The notes under the pieces are model-generated. The model worked only from the letters and a program-made list of their open reading frames with translations. It was not told the origin of the DNA and made no database searches. A stretch of DNA of 64,000 nucleotides, from the NCBI GenBank assembly GCA_014529385.2, contig CM043952.1, positions 156,190,057 through 156,254,056 on the forward strand. Direction: 5' to 3'. Shown one piece after another: positions 12,524-23,329 of the stretch (position 1 is its first letter; every line of letters starts with the position of its first letter). This stretch comes from Adiantum capillus-veneris (taxonomy: Eukaryota > Streptophyta > Polypodiopsida > Polypodiales > Pteridaceae). The position numbers were made by a program, and so were the translations under genes.

Positions 12524-13433
12524 ACCTCAAAGATATTGTCATACATTATAGGGGTTTTAGGATGATCCAATGGGGCTTTTCAGAAGTGTAGCCTCTCTTG
12601 CTTGGGATTTGAAGTGCTTACAGGACATGTGAGACACATGTTCCCATCCTTCCTCTTTCTTTCTGTGTTCGGGAGAAAGCACTATCTTCTGAACCATAAG
12701 GGTTGTTGTTTTTAATTGGGCCAAGGATGTGAGTTGAAATCATGGATGTCCTTTCCATTGCTATTTTGGACTCTAGGTGGATTCACAACATTCTCTTGAG
12801 TAGCTAAAATTTCCTTTGACTGTCATCAACCTTCTACAATGTATTCATTGCATCAAGAGATCCCCAAGGCATAGATGTCCTTTTTCCCCCTCATGGGGAC
12901 CTGTTGTCATGGCTAAGACCAAGCGGCAGGCCCTTGCAAAGTTTCCATATTTGTTACATTCGAATCATGCAATAAAAAAGTTTAACTCAATGACCTTCAC
13001 ACCAGCCCCCACATTCAACACTTGGTTTTTGAGTTGGGGATTTCTCAAATCACACTAGATGCAAACCTTATTTGTTTCGCACAACCTAAGACTTTGCCAG
13101 ATGGCAGAAACAGAGGGGCACCGAGGGACGCTACTGGATCCTTTAGATTGCTTCTTAGCCACATTAGAGGTTCATAAACTCTACCCACATTTGGTACATG
13201 TCCTTGAATGTATCGGTGGATTCAAAAGACAGATCTCATGGGAGCACACACACCACTGCTCGATTAAAAAAAAGAGGGCTTTTGGTCAGGATTTTGTTCA
13301 GTGTTGTTTTGTTATTGAACTGCATTGAGAAGAAGCCTTTAGTGAGGTATTGGGACATCGCCACAACTCCACCTTGATTGAGGACATTCACGCTATAAAG
13401 ACAATTGATGAGCTTAGCCTTATCTGGCACCCT
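12524..13433 (-). pseudogene. L1-type LINE ORF1 fragment with DUF4283-like domain (left copy)
   Basis: Minus-strand peptides at 13240-13433 (DKAKLINCLYSVNVLN, then YLTKGFFSMQFNNKTTLNK and VVCVLPWDLSF-like) match the pattern of the DUF4283/RNA-binding part of plant LINE ORF1. Downstream peptides reach the linker seen at 10921-11436. Several stops and frame changes are present. The right-hand copy is 34532-35442. Element D is inserted at its 5' side. Confidence 0.7.
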
Positions 13434-14321
13434 TGTTGGCGGTTCCATCGTTGCAATAGCTCCAATGACCAACAAAATTGTCAATACAAGGGATGAGATA
13501 CCCGGCTAGGGCATGGAAACACTCACATGGTTATGAGCTAATCGTGGAAACACAAATGGTTAACTCTATGATGTGAGCTTCTCGGCCTATGGACGAGCTA
13601 AGCCACAATGAAGGGCAATCTCCATATCCACTTCTCTTCAACTCCAATCAACCCAATCACACACACTACAATTGCAAGATGCACACAACACTAATCCTAT
13701 CATGCAACACACTAATGGCAAGCACACACACATAGATCTATCGAGCATCACACTCCAATCAAACCTATATGCACACACAAGCAAGAGAGGGCAATCACAC
13801 AAGATTAGAGAGGGATTAACCACTAATTAGTTAAGATCTAGTTTATCTAAGCATCATAGGCAATCATAAGAAGCATAAGAGAGGCATAGTGAAAGAGAAT
13901 AAATCATTGATTATTGTTAATCAAGTCTCATGAGCAAGGAGAATCTCAAGGACTCCATAGCCACACACCTCAAGAGCTCTCACGAAAGAGTGCTCTCAAC
14001 AAATTACTTGAGAACCCTAATTTCATTTACACACTACCTTATGTACCTAGGGTAAAAATATGCAATGTCCGGCTGCCCAAGGCCTTTAGCACAATAAGTG
14101 ACCTATTCTTTACAACTTGGAACTCCCATTGAGCCCATAACACATTAAAATATTACAATGGCTTGAAATAAATCGGGAATTTATAATACGTAATTATTTT
14201 GGAAAAACATGGAAAATGTGTAACTCCAATCTTAACTGCTTCTTTGTATTCATCCTCGATGTGCATCCGTACGTCTTCGGTATTTAGCAGCTTCTGTTAA
14301 CTGATGTTGACTCAGTTAACA
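13434..14321 (-). repeat. Element D 3' LTR, left copy
   Basis: 888 bases. On the minus strand it begins TGTTAACTGAGTCAACATC and ends in CCAACA, so termini TGTT...AACA. A purine tract (GGAAGGGGGGAA) directly precedes its start. It is homologous to 35443-36360 and to the 5' LTR at 57159-58067. The outer flank ACCCT (13429-13433) resembles AACCT beyond the 5' LTR, at one mismatch in five. Confidence 0.88.
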
Positions 14322-14333
14322 TTCCCCCCTTCC
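14322..14333 (-). promoter_or_regulatory. Element D polypurine tract, left copy
   Basis: GGAAGGGGGGAA on the element strand, adjoining the LTR start. The same 12 bases occur at 36361-36372. Confidence 0.85.
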
Positions 14334-15689
14334 GATTTTAGTGCCCGTCCTCGAGCACTATTGAAAAGTGTCCGTGGAGGCTATGGAAGGTTTTTGATGG
14401 TATAATTGTCTTCTTTTGTCGTTGAATTTGTTGATGAGGTTCAATTTGTTGTAGCATCTTCATTGGTCCGAATATGTCTGATGTGAGAGATGATGTTGCA
14501 TTTGTCCATTGTAATAGCATAATGAGGAGGCTTATGTTTCTTTATGAAAAGAATACACAAGAGAAGTAAAATGATGAGGTTCTAAATTAGGATCTGATAC
14601 CTGGATGACCAAAGGGGAAAACCAAGTGCCTTTGGAATACGCGCATTATTAGAGTACTTATTAGCATTGTAAATATTAATAAAGTACTCAAGGGATTATT
14701 TGCTGATAGATATGGAATTAAAAAGACAAAAATATGAAAGGGTAGCATGATGGAACATTGGTTTGCCTGTTGTAGTCCACTCAAGGTGCATAGGTGGAAG
14801 CAAAAAGAAGTGTCTAACGCATATGTCCAATGATGGGAGATCCTATTTATGCATACGCAGAAATGCATGGGAAGCAATATGCTGTGCAAGAAAAATTTGG
14901 AGGGGTTCTTTAGAAAGATGGTGTAGCTATAAAAGAATATGACATGGCTTTGCAAGATGCCCGGGGGGTTCACTATATTTAAGACCACTATATCACGTGC
15001 GTTTAGGCTCTTTTTCTAAAATCCCTATTCTGTGAATTTTCAAGGAAATATAATGAACCCTTTTCTTTTAAATTCTGTAAATTTTTTGAGATTTTTTTTA
15101 AAAATATCCTTATGTAAATTTATTTCTGTAAGTTTTAAGGGATTTAAATACCCTTCCAGTGAACTCACGTGATAGGTTACATACTATGTAAGGTGAACCC
15201 CTCGGGGCAAGATGACACCCCTTCAACAATGGTTTTTGTTGATGAGGACTCTACGACACTTCATCGATTGTAAGTTAATAGACTTCGACGCTCATGCTCA
15301 TCTCATCCAGCATGAGCAACATGACTTAGATATGCTCAACTCTTTCAGCTTGAGTGTAAGCCTAATAACTACGACTCTTAGCATAGATTTTAATATGACT
15401 TGAAGCTTTGGGACTAATGCTTTGCTCATTTTATGGTTCAGCACAGTCCGACTCTGACTATGCCAAAGAGTGTTTTTTGCACCCTGGCAACTTGACTTTT
15501 TACATTTTTGTGCTTAGTACAAACATTTCTTCAGGTAAAAGTAAGCTTGAATCCTAGGATTAGTGAAGGACCAAGTTGGCATTGAAGGTTTTTTTTTCCA
15601 CACCTGTTTTATCATCTTTGAATCTGCATTTTCATTGGTTGGGTTGTCCTTCATTTACTTTGAAGACTCCATTATCTGTTTGATTCTCC
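14334..15689 (-). other. Element D 3' untranslated region, left copy
   Basis: Non-coding apart from short frames. The part at about 15240-15480, read on the minus strand, aligns with the E tail at 23335-23500, including the shared words GCTTCAAGTC, GTTGAGCATA and GAGATGAGCAT/GAGGTGAGCAT. D and E are therefore related beyond their proteins. It contains the MITE at 14960-15206. Confidence 0.65.
14960..15206. mobile_element. 247-bp MITE with 8-bp target duplication (hAT-like)
   Basis: Terminal inverted repeats CCCGGGGGGTTCAC and, reversed, CCCGAGGGGTTCAC. Further in, ATCACGTG pairs with CACGTGAT. It is flanked by direct GCAAGATG at 14952-14959 and 15207-15214. The duplicated locus at about 37265-37272 has a single GCAAGATG and no insert, a clean empty site. 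Eight-base duplications suit the hAT superfamily. It has no coding capacity. Confidence 0.9.
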
Positions 15690-16649
15690 AATTAGGCCTG
15701 TTGATAGGAGTCTTTGATGTTGTTGTATGCCTCTATTCACTGCGGCATTTGGCTTTTGACTAGGAGTATTGGAAGACTTTGGAATCCAAATCTTTTGATG
15801 ACCTTTGTATCTCCTTTGTTGACTTTGCTTTTCTCTAGGTTTTGTTGAGTTCTTGAGATCTTCATGCACATCTGGTGTAGTTGCATTTGGCTTGTGGTTG
15901 AATGGTAGTCAAATCTTTGTATAGCCTGTATAGAATCCTTGTCTAAGAGGAACATTCTTTGACATTTGTCTCTGTTCTATATCACGTTGAGAGTTGTGGT
16001 AGATTTTAGCATCTTTCAATGTTGTTCTGTTGTGTACCTGCTGCTTAGGTATCTTAGGATATTGTCGAGGTTGATACCTTGTGGGCCTTCTTTCTTGGGA
16101 GGGACTTGAAGTTACTTCATATGCTCTAACCTGCGGTTTTGACACCCATATCTCTCTGTTACCTCCATAGTACTCCTGTTCTTTTAAGCTCCATTGTGAT
16201 GCTATCCATCCCATGTGTTTGTCTTCATGTGTTGAATTCCTGTCTTTAATCCAAACTAGATCATTGATTTTGACTAAACTGCTCTGAACAAACACTTGTT
16301 TGACTTTCCTTTGCTTTCTTGAGTACTTTGGCTGAAATAACTTTTCTTTTCTGGGTGTCTCCTCAGAGGGTTCACTTGGGTCAGCAATTGACTTGAAGTT
16401 TTGAAAGTCTGACTTGCTTGAAGAAGCTAATCCATGAGGGTTCTTTGATGTAGAGGCATATGTTGTCACACCTTCTTTGCTAGTCGGTGGAAGTTCCACT
16501 TTAGCTTACCTTTTTCAGCAAGATTTTTCTTTGATTCCTGTGACTTTGCTGCTTTGATTCCAGTATTAATGGTACCTGTAATTGTTGCTTGTTACCTCTT
16601 GGAAAAGAGAGTATTAGCATTTTATCTTCTTTGTAGGCCTTGTGTTGGT

Positions 16650-16930
16650 CTAACTACTGATGTCCAAAAATTACATATGCAAGCATTTCTATTGAAGGCT
16701 TCACCTGAAATTTTACTTGATCTTCATGTTTTTGGATGCTAAGGGTAGCAACCATTTCTTCTTGACTTGTAGCCTTACCCATGATTCCTCTATTATCTGG
16801 CTTGCTCTGCGTAATCTCTAGAATGCTCTGAATGTTTTCTGCAACCGTATTGCACTTTTCTTCTTTATCTAGTAGAGCATTATATCTGATACTTGCTCCT
16901 TTTGTACTGCTGAGAACTATAGCTATTCTC
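16650..16930 (-). other. Retropepsin-like domain 2 of element D
   Basis: ALLDKEEKCNTV sits where an ALLDTGATCNTV-like motif is expected. The fold ends in KFQVKPSIEMLAYVIFGHQ, then TAG in place of the Trp codon of a YVILGRPWL-type end. It aligns with the single protease of element E (21700-22035). The right copy is at about 38721-39000 (LDKEAKC there). Confidence 0.65.
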
Positions 16931-17359
16931 ATTGTTGGCTCTATTGAAGATCTTTGTCCTGCTTTTGCCATGGTCTCATCTTGATCTAGTTGTGTCTTTA
17001 TGGAAGATGACTTGAGACTTTGTTTTCCAATCTGACTTCCATCAGCTGATGCAACTGGCAATGTGTGATTGACCTTTGGACTTCCTATTGCTTCTTGGTT
17101 GTCTGCAACCTTGTTCTTCTTTACCTCTAGCTTTGGTGGTATTCTTTGCTCTTTTTGATCTGCACTTGCTATTGCCTAATTTTCTTTAAGCTCTTCTGAT
17201 GTTCTGATTGATGGAGATGAATCATCTTCAATAAGATCTGCTTTGATACCAGTCTTCCTTTTAATTGTGCTTGAGGACCTTGTGCTGTCGTCCACGGGTG
17301 ACCAGTCTTGGTCTTCATTCTTGGTTGTCTGTGAAGACTACGTCATTTTTGAACTTTGT

Positions 17360-17640
17360 ATCTCTGACATCTTCTTAGCCATTGGCATTCCCATTATGAT
17401 ATCATCTGGCATACCTTTTGCGGTGATCACATGAAATTGAACTATGATGATCTATAAACTTACTTCAATGGTGGTGGAGATGATTCCCCAGCATTCTGCT
17501 CGTTTGTTTCCTGATATGTTCACAAATTCAGGAGCATCTCCTAGTTGTGGTTGGCATCTTTTCCAAGTGTGAAAGGACATGAGGTTTTTGTCTAGTTGAA
17601 AATCTAGCTTTACTTCTCCTCGCAGCTTTTCTTCGTTCTC
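17360..17640 (-). other. Retropepsin-like domain 1 of element D
   Basis: Pattern of the Ty3/gypsy protease fold: a catalytic-loop region (LDKNLMS where family members read like LDSGATTNLMS), a TWKR helix start, a Gly-containing middle strand (GIISTTIEV), and a final DDIIMGMP (family DIILGMPW). Three residues of the active-site triad region appear deleted, so catalysis is unlikely in this copy. The equivalent is lost from the right copy, where element C has removed it. Confidence 0.6.
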
Positions 17641-18256
17641 ACCAACAATGTTGCACTTGATCGTCTCAGGATTTGTGTCTAAATTGACTTCTTTTGTTGT
17701 GGCAGCATCCTTTGGTTGAACTTTATCTGCATTTTCTTTGTTTTGACACCTACTTCAATTGATGTTGACTCCATTGGCTACAATTTTACACGTTTTTCTT
17801 GCAATTGATGAGCATTATCCGCCTGTATCTAAGTAACCTTTGATCTTAATAGATCCACTGTACTTTTTGGCAGAATCTGTCTCTTTGGAGAAGATTTTGG
17901 TGGTGACCTTTGTGTAGCTTTCTGGACTTTCGCTTTCATTAATTTTGAATTTTCTATCACCTGTTCTGGAAGCTTGAGGCTTTGCATCATCTTCAGATAG
18001 TCTGTGACTTCAGTCTTACCACCCATAGGGGTTTGTATGAGGTTTTGATCTTGCTGATATTCGTTACCATGTGCATATTGATATGCATATGTGAGCTTGA
18101 TCACATGTAACTGTTTGAACACTATTGGATTTGTCGGATTTTGACTCTGACTTGTGGAGATCAGTGGAGATCAGCTGAAACTTCTGTCCTTGATGATCTT
18201 CATAAAAGCATTAGTGTGCAGATTTTGATGGAATCTGGGTCAATTGGAAACTTCCA

Positions 18257-19103
18257 ACAACCATTTAGGTCAAATTTGAAAAAAACATCGTTTAAGGCCT
18301 CAAAATACATCCGGAAGTCAAGAGTGTCTAAAATCGATAATTCGAAAGAATTGTGAGAAAATGATCACGGTATCGAAGATTGCTAAGTTAGCAGATTGAA
18401 ATTATCTTTTGGGAAAACCAGTGGTTACCCGCGGAAAGGTGTAAAAGTTAACTACGGCCTAGTGTACGTCCATACACAAATCTGGTAGCAGTAAGACCAT
18501 ACACAAGGACTCTTGATTTTGCAACAACAGTTGCAAGTTTTGGAGAACTTTAACACAAGATTTTTGCTAGTAAATCACTGCAGCTTGTGCATAATTCTCT
18601 TGTGCTAGCTTAAGTTTAGTTCAGCTAAAAGCGAACTTGAAAGTCACTTCCGAGCCCTCGGAACAAGTGTGGCCATCAAAGGCACATCAGAATTTTTACA
18701 TTCATTGTGAAAAAGTTTACCAGCTAAATAGAATTTTGCAGATTGTGTGCTAAAGTGAACATCGGTTAGCTCGAATCAAGAATCACTACGAAGGGAGCAG
18801 TCGTTGCAGTATAGTGGTAAGTTGCATAACTTATCACAATGCTTCCAATAGATCGAGGCCTGCTAAAAAGCTCTAGGCAAAGCAAGCAGCCAGACAAGAC
18901 AGTATCAGCCTTGGCAAGCAAGGGAGCTAAGAAGCTCAAGCAAAGCCCAGTTCAAAAAACTCAGAGATTAAGGCACCCACAAAAGCTGAAGGACCTCAAG
19001 CAAAAAAGATCGACACAAGGGTGCTAATAATTTTTATTATCTTTGAGGCAAGCTATAAGAGTTGTCACTGAACAGGTAAAACAAGGGAGTCAAGACAAAA
19101 GCA
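18257..19103 (+). other. Element E leader after the duplication junction
   Basis: Starts where D homology stops (compare 51900). No primer-binding site or 5' LTR was found. A 63-codon frame at 18839-19027 is very rich in Lys, Gln and Ser (MLPIDRGLLKSSRQ) and could be a decayed upstream part of the polyprotein or chance. The region looks like the remains of the E 5' untranslated sequence whose LTR was lost. Confidence 0.5.
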
Positions 19104-20636
19104 ATGGCATCTCAAAGGAACCAGACCAGCCGAAACGAAGCTTCAAGTACATCCACAGAAATTACAAGAGAGCAAAGTGGGCTCTATTTAATTGGCCATT
19201 ACAAAGGATTGCCATGCTATGAGGATATAAATTGGAATTTGTACATCAAGACAAAGAAAGATACAGAGGAAACTTGGACATCTCAATATGTGGAAGTTGA
19301 AACAGCGAAGAATGTATTACACCCACATCCAGATTTCATGGAAGACTGTCTGGGATCAATTTACATGAGGCACGGAAAATACATCGACAATGAGATAGAA
19401 ATGTTGCACAAGGATCAACTTACAGAACTCTACACATATCCTCCAAGTATTTTTCTGTACAAAGCTAAAGATGGGAAACGGCAAATTGGTACCCTTTATG
19501 TAGATGAGGACGGTCGCTACTACAAAGCTGCCACAAATCATGAAGTTCCTGCAGAGAGTAACCAATATTTTGCAGCTGAAATATTTGGATCAAGAAGGGA
19601 AGACTACAAATTTGAAGGTGGTAATGTTTATCATCTAGTCATGGCTTTACCTCTTGATACGCAGCTAGAAGAGTTAACAACTACAACTGTCACTGCACAA
19701 ATGGGTGGCACAACACAAGGCACAACATGGAAAGACACTGCACAAGTCTCGTGCACTGCACTAGCACAAGACAAAGCACAAACACACCAAATCGCACAAA
19801 CAGGGAATATGCCGAAAGTACCAGCTATGAAGATAGCACAACATCAAAAAGAGCTAGCTCGATCTCAAGAGCTACTTAACAGAGCACAACAAGTCATATC
19901 ATCAGGCATTGAACAGATGCCAACATCAGATATGGAACCCTCTCGGATGGGAGGAGTTCAAAATCAACAAAGAGACCCTATATCTTCAAGAGTGGGATTA
20001 AGAAGTCCAGCTTTACAAGAAGCAGTGTCCTTTTCAGGAACCCAAGTGGAATTTCAAGAAGCATAGGAAGAGAGACCACCAAAAATTCACAATGCCCAAT
20101 GTAGAAGGTCAGGTCAAGATGTCATTGTGGTCGACAAATACGATAGGCACTATGAAATAGCCGATCTGAAAAATATGGATGAGTCTAACATTTGTGGGAA
20201 ACCTGTAAGTCACATACTTGGACCCCGTCCAAAAGCACCATCCAGGGAAACGAAAAACAAAGATTCGGTTCGATCTTCACCCTCGGTGAAAACCTCGCCA
20301 AAATCAACTCGGAAACATAGCCCTAAGGCTGTGCAGAAGCCCCACAACAAAGACCATATACTGATGGAAGAATTAGCATTACAACTGCTAGAAAGCATGG
20401 ATAGTGATTTGATCTTGTATGCAAGCAATAATGGAAGCTATTTTCAGCTTCTCAAGGACAAGATGATGAAGGATAAAGAGACGAAGCCAGTGGATACACC
20501 TAAGTCAGTCATAATCTACAGGTTCATGCATGCAAAGAAGAGGTCATATCTGTATCTAGATACCACAGGAAACCATTATCAGCAGTATTATGGAGAGCTG
20601 CCTCGTCCAAAGGGTGCACATGTTGAGATAGCGACA

Positions 20637-20680
20637 TATTGCAACCAATATGCCATTGGTCATTTAGTGAAGGACTGCCC
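20637..20680 (+). other. Degenerate CCHC knuckle of element E
   Basis: YCNQYAIGHLVKDCP aligns with YCSDCGRKGGHFSEDCP in D. The second Cys is Tyr and the spacing to His is shortened, so zinc binding is unlikely in this copy. Retroviral-type knuckles bind genomic RNA in Gag. Confidence 0.6.
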
Positions 20681-21699
20681 AACAAAGCTCTACATGGAAA
20701 ATAAGAAGCAACAAGCCAAAAGCAAAGTTCAGACAGTGACAACAAGGGAACAAAAGCAAGAATCCCCAACGAGATCTCTTGAAAAGAAGCAGATCTTGTC
20801 GCAGAGCACAAAAGATAGGCTCAAGACGCACTTTCTTGAAGTCAAGGGTGCCAATGACATTATCATAGAGAATCAGGCTTTTAAAAAAGATCAATTGAAT
20901 CAGCTGATTCAAGATCGCTTAAAGAACCTAAGTGAGGACAAGTCGAAGCATCCACAAGGTGATGAAGATGAAGCTCGCAGTTCAAGGGTCGAGATCAAAA
21001 GAAGCCAAGATTCTGACGATAGTGAGCCAACACAAGAAGAGGTGGCAGTGGTAACAAAAAATCTTAGTGCCACGTCACAAGTGGAAGACATGCAAATAGA
21101 ATCAATGGATGAAGCTGAACGTCTACCAAATAAATTCTCTACTGTGGACTCTTCATTGGTGATTGAACAAATCAAAGAGTATGAGAAGCTAAAAGAAGAT
21201 GTAATTGAAGACATAGAATGCACAGAAGAACAGGGAATGACTGAGTCCAAGATTGACTACCAAGGACAAGCAATACAGGATATGAATGAATATTTTTGAG
21301 AAGAGACTCTACAAAAACCCATGGAACAATGGAAACCAAAGGCCACGGCGACCATTGCATCAGAAGAAGACAGTCAACCTCAACATCCTGCTACACAAAC
21401 TTGAAAAGATTTCCAAGAAGAAAAGTCACCATTGAATTACCTTCAAGTGCTAGAAGCAGTAAATAGTGACAAAGAGCTTCTGAAGTCAAGATTCAAGGCG
21501 TCACAGTCAGAAAGTAGCAATGAAGACCAGCAAGCTGCTTAGGCTATAGACCTTCCCCAAAGCTATAGATCAGAAGATAGTAAGCACTTGGGACATGCTA
21601 CAACCAGTCAAATGATAAAGAAGTTCAACATACAAGAGGATGACAAAGCTTCCAAGGCACAAAAGTCCAAGAAAAGTACCAAAAGCAAAAAGGATATCA

Positions 21700-22035
21700 G
21701 TTACTTGGTAGCCAACAAGAAGATTAAATTCTCGTTGGATGTGCATGAGAAACTGAAATTCAATTTTACAGCAGACATAGATTGCACTGCCACGACTAAT
21801 GTCATGTCTTATGGGTTGTGGTTACTTCTAGATAAACTAGAACTGTATGAAATTTAGGTACAGGTTCCTATATCACATGGAATAGCCGTCACAAGTTTAG
21901 GGATTGCAAAAGCTACCCTTACACTACGGTCAAAGGTAATCAAAGACAAATTCCTAGTGGTGGACTCTCAAAAAATGAGTACACACTTGATTTTGTCCAA
22001 GCAATGGGCGAAAATGTTTGAAGATCGAAGCACCT
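21700..22035 (+). other. Retropepsin-like domain of element E
   Basis: Reads FTADIDCTATTNVMS (family: aliDTGATxNxMS), then a stop, then VPISHGIAVTSLGIAKATLTL and KDKFLVVDSQKMSTHLILSKQW (family ILGxxW). The Thr-Gly of the catalytic triad is replaced by Cys-Thr, so the copy is probably inactive. Confidence 0.65.
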
Positions 22036-22315
22036 GAATCTTCAACAGTGGTTAAGCCTACGACAACTCAAAGATCTTCGGCCACTATTGACAAAGGAAA
22101 AGCTAAAGCAAGTGAAACAGTGTTCTGCCACCCAAAACCTTCACTTTAGTCAAAGTCTTTAGCCCAGCCAATTCACGTACACGAAGAAGCCTCTCCATCA
22201 AAAGCCAAACCCTCGACAACACAATGAAAACCAGTTTCCATCGCAACAAAGCCTCCACAAAAGAAAGAAACAGGTCAACCAAGTGTTAGTATCCAAGGAG
22301 TACATCAAGGACAAA

Positions 22316-22915
22316 GATCCAATTTGGGTACCAACATCAAAAGAACCACGGCAAGCAAAAGTCACAGGTTGGATAACATCAAATAGTTCAATCACTGCTC
22401 AAGGCTACTATGACGAGAACATCAAAGTATGGGTCAAAAAACCAAAGGTAACAGCTTGGACATACCCAGCATGTGGTATCTCTTCACAACAAGATTAACA
22501 GGGCATCACGCGCAAGTCTAAATGTTCATACAGGAGTAAAAACAGGTACAGGAAGAAGAAGCAAAGACCTTCCAAGCCACAAACATTGAAGCAGTTGTGG
22601 GTACCAAAGTCAGAGCTCTGTGGTGAAAATACCCCACAAAGTCAAGCTAAGGTCACACAGCAAGCAGTGCAACGAATGATCCCAGTTAAGCTAGTGGAAG
22701 CACAAGGATACTATACAGGTAACACTCAAATTTGGTTGCCAAAGATTAAAGCTTCCCCTGAGATCATGAAGAAAACTCATGTAGCACAACATGCCCAACA
22801 ACGACAACCCAACTACGCAACCAAGAGTGCTACAACTCCAAGTTGGATCCCTCGTCATTTACTACAAGAGTAAGGCTTTTACAAAGGTAACAGAAATATT
22901 TGGACACTGAAGCCA
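22316..22915 (+). repeat. Trp-rich repeats of the element E polyprotein
   Basis: Three modules share W[VI]P[KTR] followed, some tens of residues later, by QG[YF]Y-x-(G/E)N-x-x-[IV]W: IWVPT with AQGYYDENIKVWVKKP, LWVPKS with AQGYYTGNTQIWLPK, and SWIPR, a stop, then GFYKGNRNIW. A fourth TWIPK lies at 22982. Element D has the matching set. I recognise no named domain. Confidence 0.75.
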
Positions 22916-23329
22916 AAGGACCATCAAGTCAAACAAGCAACAATGCAAGTGGAAAACCAGGTCACACAAGGACCAAGGACAACTTGGATTCCAAAACCTA
23001 TAGCCGAGAAGCAACAACAAAGGCCCACAACTAGTCTAAAACCTCTTATCAACAAAGGTGAAGCAAGGATACAAGAAGAAGTCATAGTTTTAAAGAACAC
23101 AGTTTGGAAGAAGACTTCATCAACCATTGCTTCAACCTCAAAACCTATCTCACCACGCAACATCAGTGTGCTACCAAAGCATGAAGAGCAGGTATTTGTC
23201 AATGTATTTGACAAAATGGCATCACAAAATCAAACCGAAAAGAATGGCCTAAACCTCAATAGCATATGGAATTGGATTTCAGGACGTGATCAGGTAAGTC
23301 CAAGTTTCCATCAAAAATACATGGCATAA

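Larger units (their letters stand above)
15690..18256 (-). pseudogene. Element D polyprotein, C-terminal part (left copy): two retropepsin-like domains and Trp-rich repeats
   Basis: On the minus strand from about 18120: a linker with RQILPKSTVDLLRS (E has QILSQSTKDRLK). A first retropepsin-like domain follows at about 17640-17360 (FQLDKNLMSFHTWKR ... FHVITAKGMPDDIIMGMP). A second follows at about 16930-16650 (NALLDKEEKCNTVAENI ... AYVIFGHQ, then a stop where Trp is expected). Trp-rich modules follow: VWIKDR with EYYGGNREIWV (16265-16146), QGFYTGYTKI then TGA (15945-15908), and RYKGHQKIWIPK (15813-15777). Both protease domains are in one frame, interrupted only by stops. No reverse transcriptase or integrase is seen. 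The N-terminal part is missing because D ends abruptly at 18256. Confidence 0.7.
19104..23329 (+). pseudogene. Element E polyprotein: gag-like modules, knuckle, retropepsin-like domain, Trp-rich repeats
   Basis: Begins at MASQRNQTSRNEASSTSTE (D starts MDSSRAESTSTAKQASSS). Tyr/Asp modules lie at about 19176-19300, 19440-19560 (FLYKAKDGKRQIGTLYVDED) and 20508-20600 (IIYRFMHAKKRSYLYLDTTG). A degenerate knuckle, YC-NQYAIG-H-LVKD-C, is at 20637-20680. A highly charged stretch follows at 20900-21290. A retropepsin-like domain at 21700-22035 (ADIDCTATTNVMS ... THLILSKQW) is followed by three Trp-rich modules (22316-22915) and a short tail. In-frame stops occur at 20064, 21297, 21400, 21541 and 21855, and a frame change lies between 21857 and 22283. 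There is no RT, RNase H or integrase. Confidence 0.72.

Noticed and set aside
16554-16742. Plus-strand 62-codon frame perfectly repeated at 38625-38813
   Set aside because: The identity reflects the duplicated D sequence; the frame is antisense to the D protease region and not independently conserved.
18061-18122. A second knuckle-like motif (TYAYQYAHGN) in D
   Set aside because: It resembles the E knuckle by a few residues but lacks any Cys; the true D knuckle is at 52966-53016.
11437-18256. A single 6.8-kb LTR for element E containing an antisense gene
   Set aside because: The repeated block is that long, but the LTR ends inside it at CCAACA (12523) followed by ACCTC, and LINE and D sequences with their own boundaries make up the rest.
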